Shown here piece by piece: positions 1-12,136 of a DNA stretch of 64,000 nucleotides (position 1 is its first letter; the number at the start of each line of letters is the position of its first letter). The stretch spans positions 76,781,372-76,845,371 of the forward strand of contig CALNVZ010000174.1 of assembly GCA_940671915.1 (NCBI GenBank), read 5' to 3'. Position numbers and translations under genes: made by a program. The notes beneath the pieces are model-generated. The model worked only from the letters and a program-made list of their open reading frames with translations. It was not told where the DNA came from and made no database searches. This DNA is from Paracentrotus lividus. Its lineage: Eukaryota > Echinodermata > Echinoidea > Camarodonta > Echinidae.

Positions 1-479
1 ATAGTGCACTTAATCGGAATTTGAACAAATGAAACATGTAATTGATTGCTGGAAAAGGGAATATGATCTCCGGAAAATCTACTGAAAGCTCAATCGTCCT
101 AACTTGAATGAACCACTTGTCAAATGGAGTGACGAGCTTCTGAAACTGACTGGGAAATCCTATATAAAAATCGGGATATCTTCAACAAAAGTTTAATGGT
201 TAAATATGTATTTTAAATTGCCACCATTAATACGATTATTACCCCCATTATAATTATATCAGACGCTGCGAGCGCAACTATGCCATTTAATTATCTAGAA
301 GAACGGCATGTTATGCCCAAGTTGTTATGCCAGAGGCCGTGGAACGAAATTGAAAGTGGGGGTCGAGATGGAAAAGGGGGCAATTGAGACCAAAGGCATA
401 AAGAGAAATGTATTTGGATGAATAGGGGGTGCGCCAAAAAAAAATAAAAAAAAATAGCATTTTAATTGATGCTTTTAAG
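1..479. other. Unassigned intergenic DNA
   Basis: I see no ORF with coding character and no repeat that I can delimit. A short A-rich tract lies near 438-460. Confidence 0.5.
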
Positions 480-1330
480 AATGTGTTTGGTATTTCATTA
501 ATTTAAAAATAGCAAAGCGAGCGCGAATCGCGAGTTGAAATTTTTAAGCTATTATTTGAGATAATTGTGCATTATAGACCCTATTTAGTATCCGCGAGCG
601 CGGAGCGTGAGATAAAAATTTTAATTCATTGTGCATTATATACCTTACTGAATTGGTATCGAAAATTTTGAGTTCAAAATTGGAGTTATTTGTGCATTTA
701 TATGGTTTAGTATCCGCGAGCGCGAAGCGCGAACAGAAGTATCAGCGAGCGCCAAGCGCGAGCCGAAAATTTGGGGTTTTAAAAGATATATAAAATAAAT
801 AAAGGGGGATTTCTAGCATAAAAAATTGTAGATAATTGTGTATCGTAGACCCTATTTAGTATCCGCGAGCGCGAAGCGCGAGCTGAAAGATTTAAGTTAA
901 TTGTGCATTTTATGCCCTACTGAATTGGTATCAGCGAGCGCCAAGCGCGAGCCGAAAATTTTGAGATAAAAATTGGAGTTCGTGCCTTGTGGTTTAGTAT
1001 CCGCGAGCGCGACACGCGAGCCGAAAATTTGGGGTTTTAAAAGATATATATGGAATAAATAAAGGGGCGCTTCTAGCATAACAAATTGTAGACAATTGTG
1101 TATCATAGACCCTATTTAATATCCGCGAGCGCGAAGCGCGAGCTGAATATTTTGAGTTAATTGTGCGTTATATACCCTTCTGTATTAGTATCTGCGAGCC
1201 GAAAATTTTGAGCTAAAAATTGAAGTTATTTGTACATTATGGTGTAGTATCAGCGAGCGCGAAGCGCGAGCCGAAAATTTGGGGTTTCCAAAAAATATAT
1301 TGAATAAATAAAGGGGCACTTTCTAGAATC
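480..1330. repeat. Tandem satellite with GCGAGCGCGAAGCGCGAGC cassettes
   Basis: The phrase TAGACCCTATTTAGTATCC followed by a GCGAGCGCGAAGCGCGAG cassette recurs near 576, 846 and 1106, which gives a unit of about 265 bp. Each unit carries two or three cassettes of GCGAGCG(C/A)(G/C)AAGCGCGAGC followed by an AAAATTTGGGGTT or AAAATTTTGAG stretch, then AATAAATAAAGGGG. The cassette is nearly self-complementary. Its reverse complement reappears in the 2.9-kb element at 34.8-37.7 kb. Short reading frames here are repeat shadows. No protein is implied. Confidence 0.85.
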
Positions 1331-3717
1331 CCACGAGGCCGACTATTTTTCCCAAGAGGCCGAGGGTCCACGAGGCCTCTTTTCTTTGTGATATTTGGAA
1401 ACTTTAGTTTTAAATATTTTCCTTATTTTTACTTTTCGTCACTAATGTATTTCTTTCCCATAAAAAAAAAAGGCGTTTGAGCAGTATATTGCTAAATACA
1501 CTATGAGAAAAATCGGCCTTGTGGGCCCTCCCCACAGTTTTAGTTATGGTCGTTTAGAACCAAATAAAGCCTATTTCGTGCTTCTTATTGAATAAAGTTG
1601 GGCGAAAATTGTAAAGCATCGGGCCTTATTCCCTGATCTCTTTCTTTCTTTTTCTTCTTTTCTTTCCCTTTTCCTGTCTTTCTCCCTTTTTCTCCTCCTT
1701 TTTTTTTTTTTTGGGGGGGGGGGGAACACACACAAAAAAATTAAAAATTAAATGTCTCTTCGCTCCTTTTAACGCACACAAACACAAAAAAAAATATTTG
1801 AGGGCTTTTTGATGTGTTTTTGTTCTTGTTTTTTCATCGGGGTTAGCCTTAGTAGGCCTATTAATAATTGTATTATTTCGCATCAACTCTTAAGTCTTTT
1901 TCTTCATTATTTTCACTCATCCTCTTCTTCACATTATTATTAGTCTAGAGATTACCAATTGCTCTTCTTTGGTTTTATGTTTGTGGACTCTTGCCTATCA
2001 TTGCCTGCATGAACTATAATGGTGATTTTGGTTTTGAGAAATCTTTCAATTGTTAGCCAATTGATTAACAGTAGGCCTACATGTTACATGTTACATGTTA
2101 CATGTTACCTATAGGCCTACTCTAAATTAATATAGGCATGGGCACCCTCCCAATTAAAAATAGTAAATACATCAATTAAATCCATAAGGCTCAAACAAGG
2201 CTCATGTATCTTTCGTCGAAAAAAGAAAGAAGAAAAATAAAAAAAGATTTTACATTCCCCCCCCCCCCCATTTCTGAAAAAGTTATAATTGGCAACGCAT
2301 GAGAAAATGTAATTGTTGGCGTCATGGTTACTCCAACAAATAACTTCGGTGGAGAAAATGGATTAAACAATATAAACATAACACATTTATTAATATTCAA
2401 TATCAATTATGTCATGATTAAAGATCATCATCGACACAATATAGGCCTATTATTATTATACAGTTCAAGGAAAGTAATACAATAAAGAGATAAAATATCA
2501 ATATTGTAAATCCGCCGTGATCTAAATGTCAAACAAGAGGATTATTTTCAAGATTTTGTTTGAAATATAATCCAGTAGATCTTACTAATATTTTGAAAAC
2601 AAGGGCATTTAAATCAACTTCAAAAGTCAATAAGCAAAACCGCGATGATCATTATTAGAATGACAACAAATTATAAATCACGGGTAGGTCAACTAACACA
2701 TTGTTCGGTAATAGACACTGTATGTATTTAAGTAAAAAAGACTTTGCCAACTCGAAAGCTTTTAAAACAACTATAGGCTAAAGATCGAGATGTTCAAATT
2801 AACAGACCTGATCATAATTATAATAAGCAAAAAAAAAAATAAATAAATAAAAACAAAAACGGGAAAGGTGAAATTTTTAAAAACAGGAATCATGATGCAG
2901 AACAACGATTACATGCAAAACTCCAAAATAAAGAAAGCAAGGAATATTTCAGTATAATCATGAGTTGAAGTGTGAAAGTTAAAGATACATAAACTTTAAA
3001 AAATGATATAACACAGTAAAAATTGTAATTAAATCTGTGGCTGATTTATTTTGTTCTTTTTTTTTCCGGTTTAAAAACATGTTTTTTCAGAAGATTTTGT
3101 AATCTATTTGTTTCACTTCTCTCACATTCTACACATCCTGATTCCACTCACGCCTCAGTAAGATAATACATACGAGTAGCCTAAAATAACAACAACAACA
3201 AACAAACACCCCCACCCCCCCCCCATTAAAAAAAAAACTAAACAAAAGAAAACAATAACAAAACCAAAACTAAACAAATTTAAAACGAGATATAGTCAGC
3301 GCCCGTTTTACGTGTAATTACGCGGCCCTCTACTGTCGGGTTTGTGAAATGTTACTTGTCCGGCCACTGGAAGAGCTGTCCGGAAACTGAGCGATTGCAA
3401 GGGTCCAGCGAAATCGCCATTCCACGCAAACTCGAACTGGACACGACGGGAAAATAACGGTAAAATAACCGGAAGGAAATTGGCTACCACTCAACTGAAA
3501 TAATTACGTGAAACGATGCTTTAATTACATGTAATTTACCAAAACGACAAAACTGTCCGGGCACTGGCGTGTATACGGTACATTTTTAAAAATAAAGTAA
3601 ATAGATTTTAAATTTAAATAAATATTGTCCTCTAACACCCTGACAAAACACTTGATCCCTGTATAAAATGACAATCTGGGGCCTGTTCCCTAAAACTTAT
3701 CATTAAGGGATACTTTG
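1331..3717. other. Gene-free AT-rich stretch
   Basis: This stretch holds CCACGAGGCC/GAGGCC motifs at 1,335-1,375, homopolymer tracts (G near 1,715, C near 2,260 and 3,210) and one 7-bp tandem array. No exon-like open frame with splice sites was found. Confidence 0.5.
2079..2108. repeat. Microsatellite (ACATGTT)n
   Basis: About four perfect 7-bp units are present, directly after a TAGGCCTA palindrome. Confidence 0.9.
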
Positions 3718-4760
3718 CAGAGCTGCCAACCTAAATGGACAAAAAATCCTATTATTTTCTCTAAAAAATCCTATTTTCAACACAAAAATCCTATTTTGTT
3801 TGCGCAGAAGCGAACCTACGATGCCGCCCGCATTGGGGAGGGTATCGGATAGGGTCCCCATCTTATGGTAGGGCCTTTTTGTATTTTAGATATAAAGGCG
3901 CTCAACCTTTACTTCAAAAACAGTTGATCGAATTAATCATGTGTATAAATATCATTCCACAATGTTCTACATCTAGAAATCTATATGAACAAAATAAGAA
4001 ATTCATAATCAATCATAGCAAAAAATTCCAAATAATAACATGATGCCATAATGATATAACTGGATAGCTGAAAAGCAATGCTTGTATAATGCAGATACTT
4101 TCCAAAAATAATACATACTTTTCAAGCTGCTTTGGAGTCCAATTCCGTTTTTTTGTTGAAAAAAATACGCCTATTGCTATATATGGGACTGATGTAAAAA
4201 CATGACGAATTCCAGGCAAATTTTCTGGAGTAAATATCGCTGAAATGGAATAGGCAGACATGTGACTATGAGGAGAGACTATCATAATCAATGGACGGAA
4301 TTTGACCATTGGCATCATTGCTGAAGTACTTAAAAGTAGAATTCTAAGGCGGTTTTGTTCCAAAGAAGTACACAATCTCCACCAAGCTCTTGTCACTAGG
4401 TAGGCCGCTAGGCCTGGGGGCGGGGAGATGCTGGCCTAGTTCCGCTGGTGGTGCATGGTGAAGTTAGATTTTTATTTTTCGCAGCATGGTTGGTGTAGTG
4501 CGTAGACATGCATGGAAATGAGATTTAATTTAATAGTCTGTACACGAGTCTAGTACATATGGCATAGATATACTACGAAAAACAAGTTGGCGATGAATGC
4601 CTTCTCAGCATGGGTGTGTTAGCCTTTGATTCAGCTGTTTTTAGCATTATAATATGTCGGAATTTTGAAAAGTCGTATTTTATCGGGATAAATCGTACTG
4701 TCGTATTCTCATGCAAAAATCGTACGAAATACGATAAAATCGTACTGGTTGGCAGCTCTG
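3718..4760. mobile_element. Degenerate inverted-repeat element with CAGAGCTGCCAACC termini (hAT-like ends)
   Basis: The left end reads CAGAGCTGCCAACCT at 3718 and the right end GGTTGGCAGCTCTG ends at 4760, a 14-bp perfect terminal inverted repeat. Just inside, both ends carry AAAATCCTATTTT-like or AAAATCGTAC-like runs. The total is 1,043 bp. The CAG start suggests hAT, but no clean 8-bp duplication is visible. A 127-codon open frame on the minus strand (4013-4396) lies inside. I do not recognise it as a transposase, and its composition is compatible with a decayed internal region. Confidence 0.6.
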
Positions 4761-4987
4761 AATTTGCCATCAATGGTAACTTCTGTGCAAAGCTCAAATT
4801 CATATTGTAGTTACTATTGATGGCTGGGTTACTATCAATGTTCAGTTTTATACAACAAGGCTATTCAATGCATTAACTCCACTATAATAGTTATCAAATT
4901 ACATAACCTGAATAAATATGCAAGTTCATAATTAAAATCCATATCATTTAATTGGAGACTAATTAAGAATTACGTTTGTGATTTCAG

Positions 4988-5130
4988 ACATGAAGCAGCT
5001 TCGATGGGAGATGGACCGTGATAGGTGGGTGAGAGGAGTAGATGCTAGAAGCAAAGTGCGTGCTAAGAAGCTACAGAAAGGACCCAGGGCTAAAGGATTC
5101 AAAGGGAAGGGTAGGAAGCAAAAGAGATGA
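4988..5130 (+). CDS. Candidate 3'-terminal coding exon, basic C-terminal tail (copy 1)
   Basis: A splice acceptor TTTGTGATTTCAG precedes position 4988. From the first in-frame ATG (4990) the frame runs 46 codons to TGA at 5128. The product is very basic and rich in Lys, Arg and Gly, ending KGFKGKGRKQKR, like tails of nucleolar or ribosome-biogenesis proteins, although I cannot name the family. The frame could enter from an upstream exon that I could not locate in 1-4.9 kb. The main support is the second copy 132 bp downstream. Over the shared 33 residues the two copies encode the same protein while differing at about ten nucleotides, all synonymous by eye. That pattern points to past selection on the protein. 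Confidence 0.55.
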
Positions 5131-5142
5131 ACAAGATGAGGA

Positions 5143-5262
5143 ATGGATGTTGATCAGCCGGTGAGAGGAGTAGACGCAAGGAGCAAGGTGCGGGCCAAGA
5201 AACTACAGAAAGGACCAAGAGCTAAAGGATTCAAGGGGAAGGGTAGGAAACAAAAGAGATGA
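5143..5262 (+). CDS. Second tandem copy of the basic C-terminal exon
   Basis: It begins at ATG 5143 and runs 39 codons to TGA at 5260. After a distinct start (MDVDQP) it matches copy 1 exactly at protein level from VRGVDARSK to the KGRKQKR end. The codons differ throughout at third positions (GAT/GAC, GCT/GCA, CGT/CGG, CCC/CCA and others). No clear splice acceptor of its own is seen between the copies. It could be an alternative terminal exon, or a copy homogenised or constrained for another reason. Function unknown. Confidence 0.45.
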   Translation: MDVDQPVRGVDARSKVRAKKLQKGPRAKGFKGKGRKQKR

Positions 5263-5274
5263 ACAAGATGAGGA

Positions 5275-5502
5275 ATGGATGTTTATTGGTGGGTGAGAAG
5301 AGTAGATGCTAGAAGCAAAGAAACAAAGAAACTACAGAAAGGACGAAGAGCTAAAGGATTCAAGGGGAAGGGTAGGAAACGAAGAGATGTCAACGATGAG
5401 GAATGGACTAGAAGAAGAAAGGAGACGGATGGAAACCATGATGCAAGAAGCGGCTTCAGAGATGAAGAGACTGTCAGACATGCAAGATACGAAAAGTCCT
5501 AA
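5275..5502 (+). pseudogene. Third, diverged copy of the basic exon with stop lost
   Basis: Its ATG lies exactly 132 bp after that of copy 2. It keeps VDARSK, KKLQKG and AKGFKGKGRK, but it has amino-acid changes (RSKETKK in place of RSKVRAKK) and a lesion near the end that removes the TGA used by the other copies, so the frame runs on 75 codons into unrelated Glu/Arg-rich sequence. The overlapping frame (5306-5563) reads as a short coiled-coil-like Met/Glu-rich stretch. Loss of the shared stop and the non-synonymous changes suggest relaxed constraint. Confidence 0.45.
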
Positions 5503-5657
5503 TTCTGTGTTTTTAATCAACATCCTTAATGCTTTTTGCAAGGGTGCAAGACTTCAGAAGTAAATTCTCTCATATGCAATGTATTTACTTCCCAACATTT
5601 GTAACCAAAGCCTTCGACCGATAAAAGTAATATTCCTCCTAATACAATGTTGTTCTG

Positions 5658-5804
5658 CAGTCTACTCCTGTTATTAGAGGCAGTTCTCTCAGTCCATGAT
5701 TTGTGCAAAATGGTCTGCATGTCTAATATGCTCAGTATCACAAGCTTTTGGTATTACAAGGCAATTCTTGGTCCTGGGCACCTTGTTATAATAGGAGTAG
5801 ACTG
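5658..5804. mobile_element. MITE with CAGTCTACTCCTGTTATTA ends (copy A)
   Basis: The left end CAGTCTACTCCTGTTATTA is mirrored at the right end by TATAATAGGAGTAGACTG. The length is 147 bp. A second copy with the same ends lies at 10.9 kb. No target duplication is obvious. Confidence 0.65.
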
Positions 5805-6713
5805 TAATTAGCATTACAAGCTCTTAAATTGGAGTATCAACTTTGTCTTTTTGATATGGATTTTGTTCATTGTTCACCAGACAAAATAGTGATGGAACAG
5901 AAAATCACTAGTGAAAAATGAAAAAATGCAAGTTCAGGAAACAGAAATGATTTATGTGCTATAATTTTATTGCAACACATATACATTGTACCAATAATAT
6001 TTATGTAGTGCAATCAGTGATTTGGCATGTCCAATTTGCCAGTTCTAATTGTATTAAGTTAAAAGTCCTACCATAGCTTTGAACAGAGAAATTTTGTTAT
6101 TTTAATGTTAATTACTGCTATGTATTATCTATTCCAGTTTGCTTCATAAAAATTGCAGGATTTAACCTTTTGGGATAGAAAGACAGGGTGACAAATCTGT
6201 CACATTGAAATTTAACATAACAATTCCCATAACTTTTATTAATTTTTGTTCATGAAATAATCTACAGATATGTTCAGAAAATCTATCGTCTCTTTTTATC
6301 AAAATAGATTTCATTTCATGATTGTTGCCGGTAACTGTTGAAATTTGTTGCTATTTTATACTTAAATTTCTCACCGATATTTATGAAATTTTGAATTCAA
6401 TAACACTAGCTATTGAAAATTACATGGTTTTGATCTTTATCGTAAATGTACAGCTCACACCATTTCATTTTCATTTTTATTTCAATGTCCTGCTATAAAT
6501 ATTGATTTTTAATATATAGGCACCTGGTAATATTTTGTACTTTCAATAATATAACACAATAATGAAATATTAGACACTGATATTTCAAGTATAAGTGTGA
6601 TTATATTGACTAGCCTTGAGGGAGATGTCACTTATATTGCCTGAACAGGTTCATATTGCCTCAAGTTGAAGACAAGGGCAATATAGGTCTTGTTAAAGCC
6701 ATACATGTATCTC
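5805..6713. other. Gene-free stretch between MITEs
   Basis: The sequence is AT-rich and without coding signal or delimitable repeats, except ATACATGTAT-type palindromes near 6,700. Confidence 0.45.
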
Positions 6714-6845
6714 CTGGGGGGTAATTCAGTAACAGCTAAAATCAATCCCAACTGGGATAAAATTAACTTTAGGATCAATGGCTATGTTATAGTTCCATAG
6801 GTCCATAGTGGGGATTGATTTTAAATCTTAGCGAATCACCCCCTG
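6714..6845. mobile_element. MITE with CTGGGGGGTAATTC ends
   Basis: The left end CTGGGGGGTAATTCAGTAAC and an inner AAAATCAATCCCA are mirrored by TGGGGATTGATTTTAA...GAATCACCCCCTG on the right. The 132-bp element is nearly all stem. Confidence 0.7.
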
Positions 6846-7159
6846 ATACATGCATATACATGCATGTATCAGGTACATCTACAGCAAAGATGGGTTCTTA
6901 TTTACTTATCTACCGATGCATGCCCAAGTAATGTTCCAAATATTAAAATGAAGATTGGTTGATATCAGAAGCTCTGCAGAAAAATTTCAACTTTATTATT
7001 TGGATGCATGTCCACTGTTCAAGCATTTATGACGTGATATGACATGATATTGTTGCTGAACCTAGATATTTCATTTCTTATATTACACATATTTTAATGC
7101 ATACCCTCTTATTATGCACTTTTTAAATCCTAGATGTGAGACCTTTGAAAATACCACGG

Positions 7160-7418
7160 TAATAATAATAATAATATCGTTTTATTTACCCAAGATAGCC
7201 ACTTCAGTTCTGACAACTGTTCTCCCAGCAGGCCCTGCATGATGTTATTATTATTACCCCCAAGCTCCTTGTTATAAGGCAACTTTTAGGTACCATTTTT
7301 ATAAGTCTTTGGTATGACTCGGCCGGGTTTCGAACTCACGACCTCCCGTTCATGAAAGCAATCTTGAAAGGCTACCTTTTTACGGGCGCTCTAACCGATT
7401 TAGCTATCATGTCCGGTA
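7160..7418 (-). mobile_element. tRNA-derived SINE
   Basis: On the minus strand a perfect Pol III box A (TAGCTAAATCGG, plus positions 7395-7406) is followed by a box B (GAGTTCGAAAC, 7327-7337). The spacing is larger than in a true tRNA, which suggests a small insertion. A non-tRNA body follows, then a tail ending GGGTAAATAAAACG and (TTA)n at about 7160-7176. Head, body and simple-repeat tail is the standard SINE layout. There is no open tRNA fold with an acceptor stem, so I do not call a tRNA gene. Confidence 0.75.
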
Positions 7419-7656
7419 GGCCTATATATCTGCTCTCATCTCTACCCACAAAGTCAATAGGTTCTCAGCCTTGGAATAGTGCAAGTCAGTCCAGTCATTG
7501 CGAAAATGTCCACTATTTACAGTATGTTAAATGAAAACATTACAAAAATTGTGAACCATGTTGGCCTACATTCATACAGTGGAAACTTCTTATGAGGACC
7601 ATGAATATTACCTTCCACAGTAAAGTGCAATGGAAACATGTCATAAAATGTGCCTT

Positions 7657-8725
7657 GCTATGTGGTCGTGTGTTATGAACTCGCCACCCAAATAGGGTGG
7701 TGCTGTTACGCTTTTTGCTATTTTTCAGCATTAATTTGTCAATATTTTCCAAAGTAAGAAAGTTTATGTAACAATTTTGATCTCATTTTGAAGCTATGTT
7801 AATGTGCTAGCTCCCTGTGAAGTTTCATTGTTCTAGGTAACATTCTGGTGGAGTTACAATGGTTTAAGTTTGGGACAGTAGGGGTGGTGCTGGAAGCGGC
7901 GCCGCCTGTACAAAGTCAATGGGAAATTTTACATTTTGTGGTTGATTTGGGGAAAACTTGAATTTCTCTGCCAAATTTTGGCTTTTGACTGTTAATGTGG
8001 TACCAAACTGAAGCTTATAAACTGCTTTATACCATCAAATCACTGAACAATAGGTTTGATGTTACAATAGTACCCAGGAAGACTGAACAATCGTTATTTG
8101 ACCTAAAAAGGCAATGCCTCCTGTACAAAATCATTGGGAATTAGAGATATTGTAGTACCGTTGGGAAAACTGCAATATCTCATCCAAATTTTAGCCTATG
8201 ATTGTGAATTTAGCACCAAATTGAAGCTTTAAAACTGCTTCATACTATCATATCACTTCAACAATATGTTTGATGGTGCAACAGTACTTGGCAGGACCCA
8301 ACCCCCTCATGAATTTGAAAAAAGCTATATTTTCAGGGCTAAATTTCAGATTGTTATATTTTTCATTCTAAAATTGTAAACCATAATGAATTATACCTTG
8401 TTTGAAAGGTCTTATTATTCTCTACCAGAATATAATAATATTATCAATTATTAATATTTGGGTGATTATAGATGACTTGACGATAAAAACAATGAAAAAT
8501 TAAAAAATCTAAATTTCCTAATAACTTTTTTATCTTGCACCTGGTTCAATTTTTAAATGCAGATTTAGATTCGTTGAGGAATTTCCTTTCAGAAAATGTA
8601 TAGTTTTGATATATTAGGGTGTATACTTTTCGAGATACAGGTCTTTGAAGTGAAAAAGTGCCATTTGTAGTGAAATTGGCATGTAACGCAAAAGGCGGCG
8701 AACTTATAACACACGGCCATATCGC
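7657..8725. mobile_element. 1.07-kb inverted-repeat element with GTGTGTTATAA-type ends
   Basis: The left end (GCTATGTGGTCGTGTGTTAT, then GAACTCGCCACCC) is mirrored at the right by GGCGGCGAACTTATAACA and CACGGCCATATCGC. The interior has two diverged copies of a segment containing GCCTCCTGTACAAAATCATTGGGAA. There is no ORF of note. A single related end lies near 17,985-18,010 (ACACATGGCCGTATAG). Confidence 0.6.
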
Positions 8726-9822
8726 AAAAAATGTTATGATGGGAGAATCTTATGTTGCAGTGAACCTTACCTATATCTTTGTTTAGTGTACTATTTAAGA
8801 AATTCTAGGAAATATTTTTTAAATCATGTACCGGTACTTGTATATACATCAAGATGGAAATAAATCAAATGTATTTCATATATGAACAAATTAGAGTCAT
8901 TTGCATTTTTATGGTTCGTGTGAGCTACATGATAACATACAGAATATTAATTATTATACATACACACTAGTAGCAGATCCAGCGTTAGCAGATCCAGCAT
9001 CACCTATTGCAAAAAATTGTATTGGCCCATGTACAAGCATAAAAGAGTCACTATATTCCCCAGACAATTGTGGCATAAAATGCTTTGTCAAAGCTGAAGC
9101 TGGATAAAAAATCTTAAATGAAATCGATCTTTAGGTATAATCTTGAAGGTACTAAGAATTTAAAAAAAAAAAAAAAAAACATTAAAAATAGTTGAAATAA
9201 CTCGATTCATAATTAATTTATGATCATTTATTCGTTGGTAACAAACGGGACCAGAAAAACATGGTGTTTTCAAATTTTGACATTGTTCACATATAAAAAG
9301 TAGATCTAAACTTGCATAGTCTCAGGACATATTTTAACGTTAATACTGAGTTTTCTGGCAAGGTCAAGTTTTAAAAACTATGTCAGGTAACAAATGGGAC
9401 AGGTAACACACGGGACAATTATTCCCTGTAATATTTTTCATTAAACAATTGGTGTAGCCAAGGCGTAGCAACATCTTTTGTTAAAAAATCTCTCTGATAA
9501 AACGAAAGAAACATAATACAAAACACAAATGTAAGAAAAACTTATTTTGTTTCATTTCTAAAGGTGGGAGGGTGGATAATAAAAATGTATGATTTTACAT
9601 CAGCTCAGTAACTTTTGTGAGACTATTTCTGAGACCTGAATATTTTAAGTCTAAAAATATGGAAAGCTATGTGCTAGGTTCGTGATATTTTCACCAGAGT
9701 TAGCCAAGCAAATATAAAAACAGAAAATACATACTTTTTTGTTGTACTCCTATGACAAACCTCTTTTTTAAATGGTTGAAAATAGCATTTTTAATGCATT
9801 TTATAATTTTTTCATGAATATT
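8726..9822. other. Gene-free stretch
   Basis: It contains an A-rich tract near 9,160-9,180 and no coding or repeat structure that I can support. A short open frame at 8901-9107 has no splice or homology support. Confidence 0.45.
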
Positions 9823-10430
9823 AAAGGAGGAGTCCGGGCTGAAATGAAAAAGTTTTGTAAAATGAAGTAAAATTCATCAAGCACAACACAGAATATTTCA
9901 TCAAAATCGGATGAAAAATAACAAAGTTATGCATTTTTTTAGGTCTTGATTTTTTTTGTAAAACAGTTCTTGGCAATTGTCTCATTGTCTCATTTGAATA
10001 TCTGAATATTCAAATGAGCAAACTGATGATGTCACAGTCCCCCTACTTCTTGTGTATTTTATTATATGAAATCCTATTTATCTCGTTTTTTCATATATTG
10101 CGTATACAGAAAATCTGTCCCTCATACTGAAATAAGTAAAAGCACTTGTTACCTTGAACATTCCACAAGGATTAATCTGTGTTTTTATGTCCTTGGGGCA
10201 GAAAATCTTGATAATTGGTATTTCATACAATAAAATACAAAGGAAGTAGGGGGACTGAGACATCATCAGTTTGCCAATTTGAAGAACTGTTTCCTAAAAA
10301 ATTCAAAACCTAAGAAAATTCATAACTTTGCTATTTCTTATCCGATTTTGATGAAATTTTCAGTGTTGGGCTTTTTCGATTTTACTTTATTTTTCGTACA
10401 ATTCAAACTCCAGCCCGGATGAGTCCTTTA
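9823..10430. mobile_element. 608-bp foldback MITE with AAAGGA...GTCCGGGCTG ends
   Basis: The left arm (AAAGGAGGAGTCCGGGCTG) is mirrored by CAGCCCGGATGAGTCCTTTA on the right. Pairing continues through AAAATCGGATGAAAAATA on the left and TATTTCTTATCCGATTTT on the right, and through ACTGATGATGTCACAGTCCC on the left and GGGGGACTGAGACATCATC on the right. It is essentially one long hairpin. The flanks ATT/AAT would fit a TA-type duplication, but this is not certain. Confidence 0.8.
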
Positions 10431-10899
10431 ATGAGCCTTGTGACGTCATATGACCTTGAAATGACCTTTCGACCTCATTTTCATTAAGTCCATTTCATAC
10501 CCTTCATGGTGATATATGACACATTATGTATACCCTTACAAACCCACTGACACACTTGACACAAAAATGGTCAAAAATCACCATCTCGGGAACAAATAGC
10601 GTGGACTTGCCCCATATTATTGTCGTTTCATTAAGTTGGCAATACAAAATTTATATCAAGTAGAGTGAAAAGAAAGCAAAAATATATGTAGGATCAACAG
10701 ATTGGGCCCACAATGTTCAACCTTAGACCCCCATCATGAACAAGAGTAAAGATTTACTTGTGTAGTAAGCTAATTCCAAACTTGTCAAACCAGTGATGTC
10801 AGCAATAATTGATGCTTAACATCTCTCCCAATTTTTCCAACATTAAAAAAATACTAAATACATTGTATTAAAAAAAAATTTATTTCAAAAATCTTTTTA
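10431..10899. other. Gene-free stretch
   Basis: I see nothing that I can support as a feature in these AT-rich bases. Confidence 0.4.
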
Positions 10900-11015
10900 C
10901 AGTCCACTCCTGTTATTAAGTACTCGGGCTTAAGCCAAATTATCTCACAAATCTAATACTGAACACATTTGAAAATTGGATTTGGAAACGTGTGCTCTTA
11001 ACATTGGAGTAGACT
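10900..11015. mobile_element. MITE with CAGTCCACTCCTGTTATTA ends (copy B)
   Basis: The ends are the same as those of the copy at 5.66 kb (CAGTCYACTCC...GGAGTAGACT), here in a 116-bp element. Confidence 0.6.
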
Positions 11016-12136
11016 ACATATCTGCAACAGACAGACATTGAAATCTTATTTCCTTCAAACTTTAACACAATCTGTTTCTACTACATTGTATTTTTTCTGT
11101 TTACAGCAAAGTAAATCTCATTATAACCATTGGATTGCCCATTATTAATTTTTCAATCAATAATAAAATAAGTCAAGATATTCTAAAGATCACAACCTAC
11201 AGCTCTATCAAAATTGAAAATAAAATCATTGATGTGTTTCAAGGAGGGGACATATATTAGTATGTTTCATACAATTAGCATCATTATCTACTTTCAATTG
11301 AAATCTAATTTAATCAAGGCACATTTTTATCACAATTCATTCACAAGGAAGCTGAAATTAACAGCTTGTCCTAGATGTATTATCCATTTGTTAACAGATT
11401 GAAACACAATGTATCATACATTGCAAATAAAAAAAATTAAAAAAAAACAGTGTGTCTCTCTATCAAAATCAACATTTCCACTGAGGAAGTTAAAATTATT
11501 TTTCAATTTGTGAAAAGATAATAAAATTCACTGATTTCTGTACCACCAGCTCCTTGATTACTTTGTCATTATTATTATTTTAAAATGTTATTGTACTGGC
11601 TAGCTCTACAATAATTTGCATGAACGAAGACTTCATAAAATATATCAATAGGCCCAAGGATCAATCACATTATTTTGTTAGAATACAAACATTCGGAACT
11701 GACCATGAACCAATGCTGATACTGAAAATCTACATCACAGATCTAATAGTCCATGTTTTAAAGTGAATAATAACAGTAAAATATGTACAACATATAAAAA
11801 CAGTATGCATAAAAGCACCTGCACTATGAACAGTCCAAGTCGAAAAAAAAGATCCTTTTTCATTGCACAAACAAATAAATTGGAATGAACAATTGTTCAT
11901 TACTCTACACACAATAAGCAGTTGAGTACTTTCAATAACAAAGGGGGCATGTCCAAGATATGTAGTACATGAAAGGTTTATATCCACTTGGTCTAACAGT
12001 AGAACTTGGTCTAATTCTCTAATTGTTACAGGAATCGACTCTGTGGTGTTAGACAAAGTGGGCATTAGACGAAGTGGGAATTAGACAAGTTAAATAGGCG
12101 AAGTGGAAATGCGACACAAGGGTATTTATATGATCT
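11016..12136. other. Gene-free stretch, possibly downstream of LYSET
   Basis: The sequence is AT-rich. A 111-codon minus-strand open frame (11730-12065) has no splice signals or recognisable motif, and I do not call it. Confidence 0.4.

Noticed and set aside
4013..4396. 127-codon minus-strand frame as a transposase
   Set aside because: No DDE, hAT or zinc-finger motif could be recognised; kept only as a note on the surrounding element.
7320..7420. tRNA gene
   Set aside because: Box A and B are present but the spacing is too large and there is no acceptor stem. The downstream body and (TTA)n tail make it a SINE.
11730..12065. 111-codon minus-strand frame downstream of LYSET
   Set aside because: No splice signals, no motif, composition close to AT-rich background.
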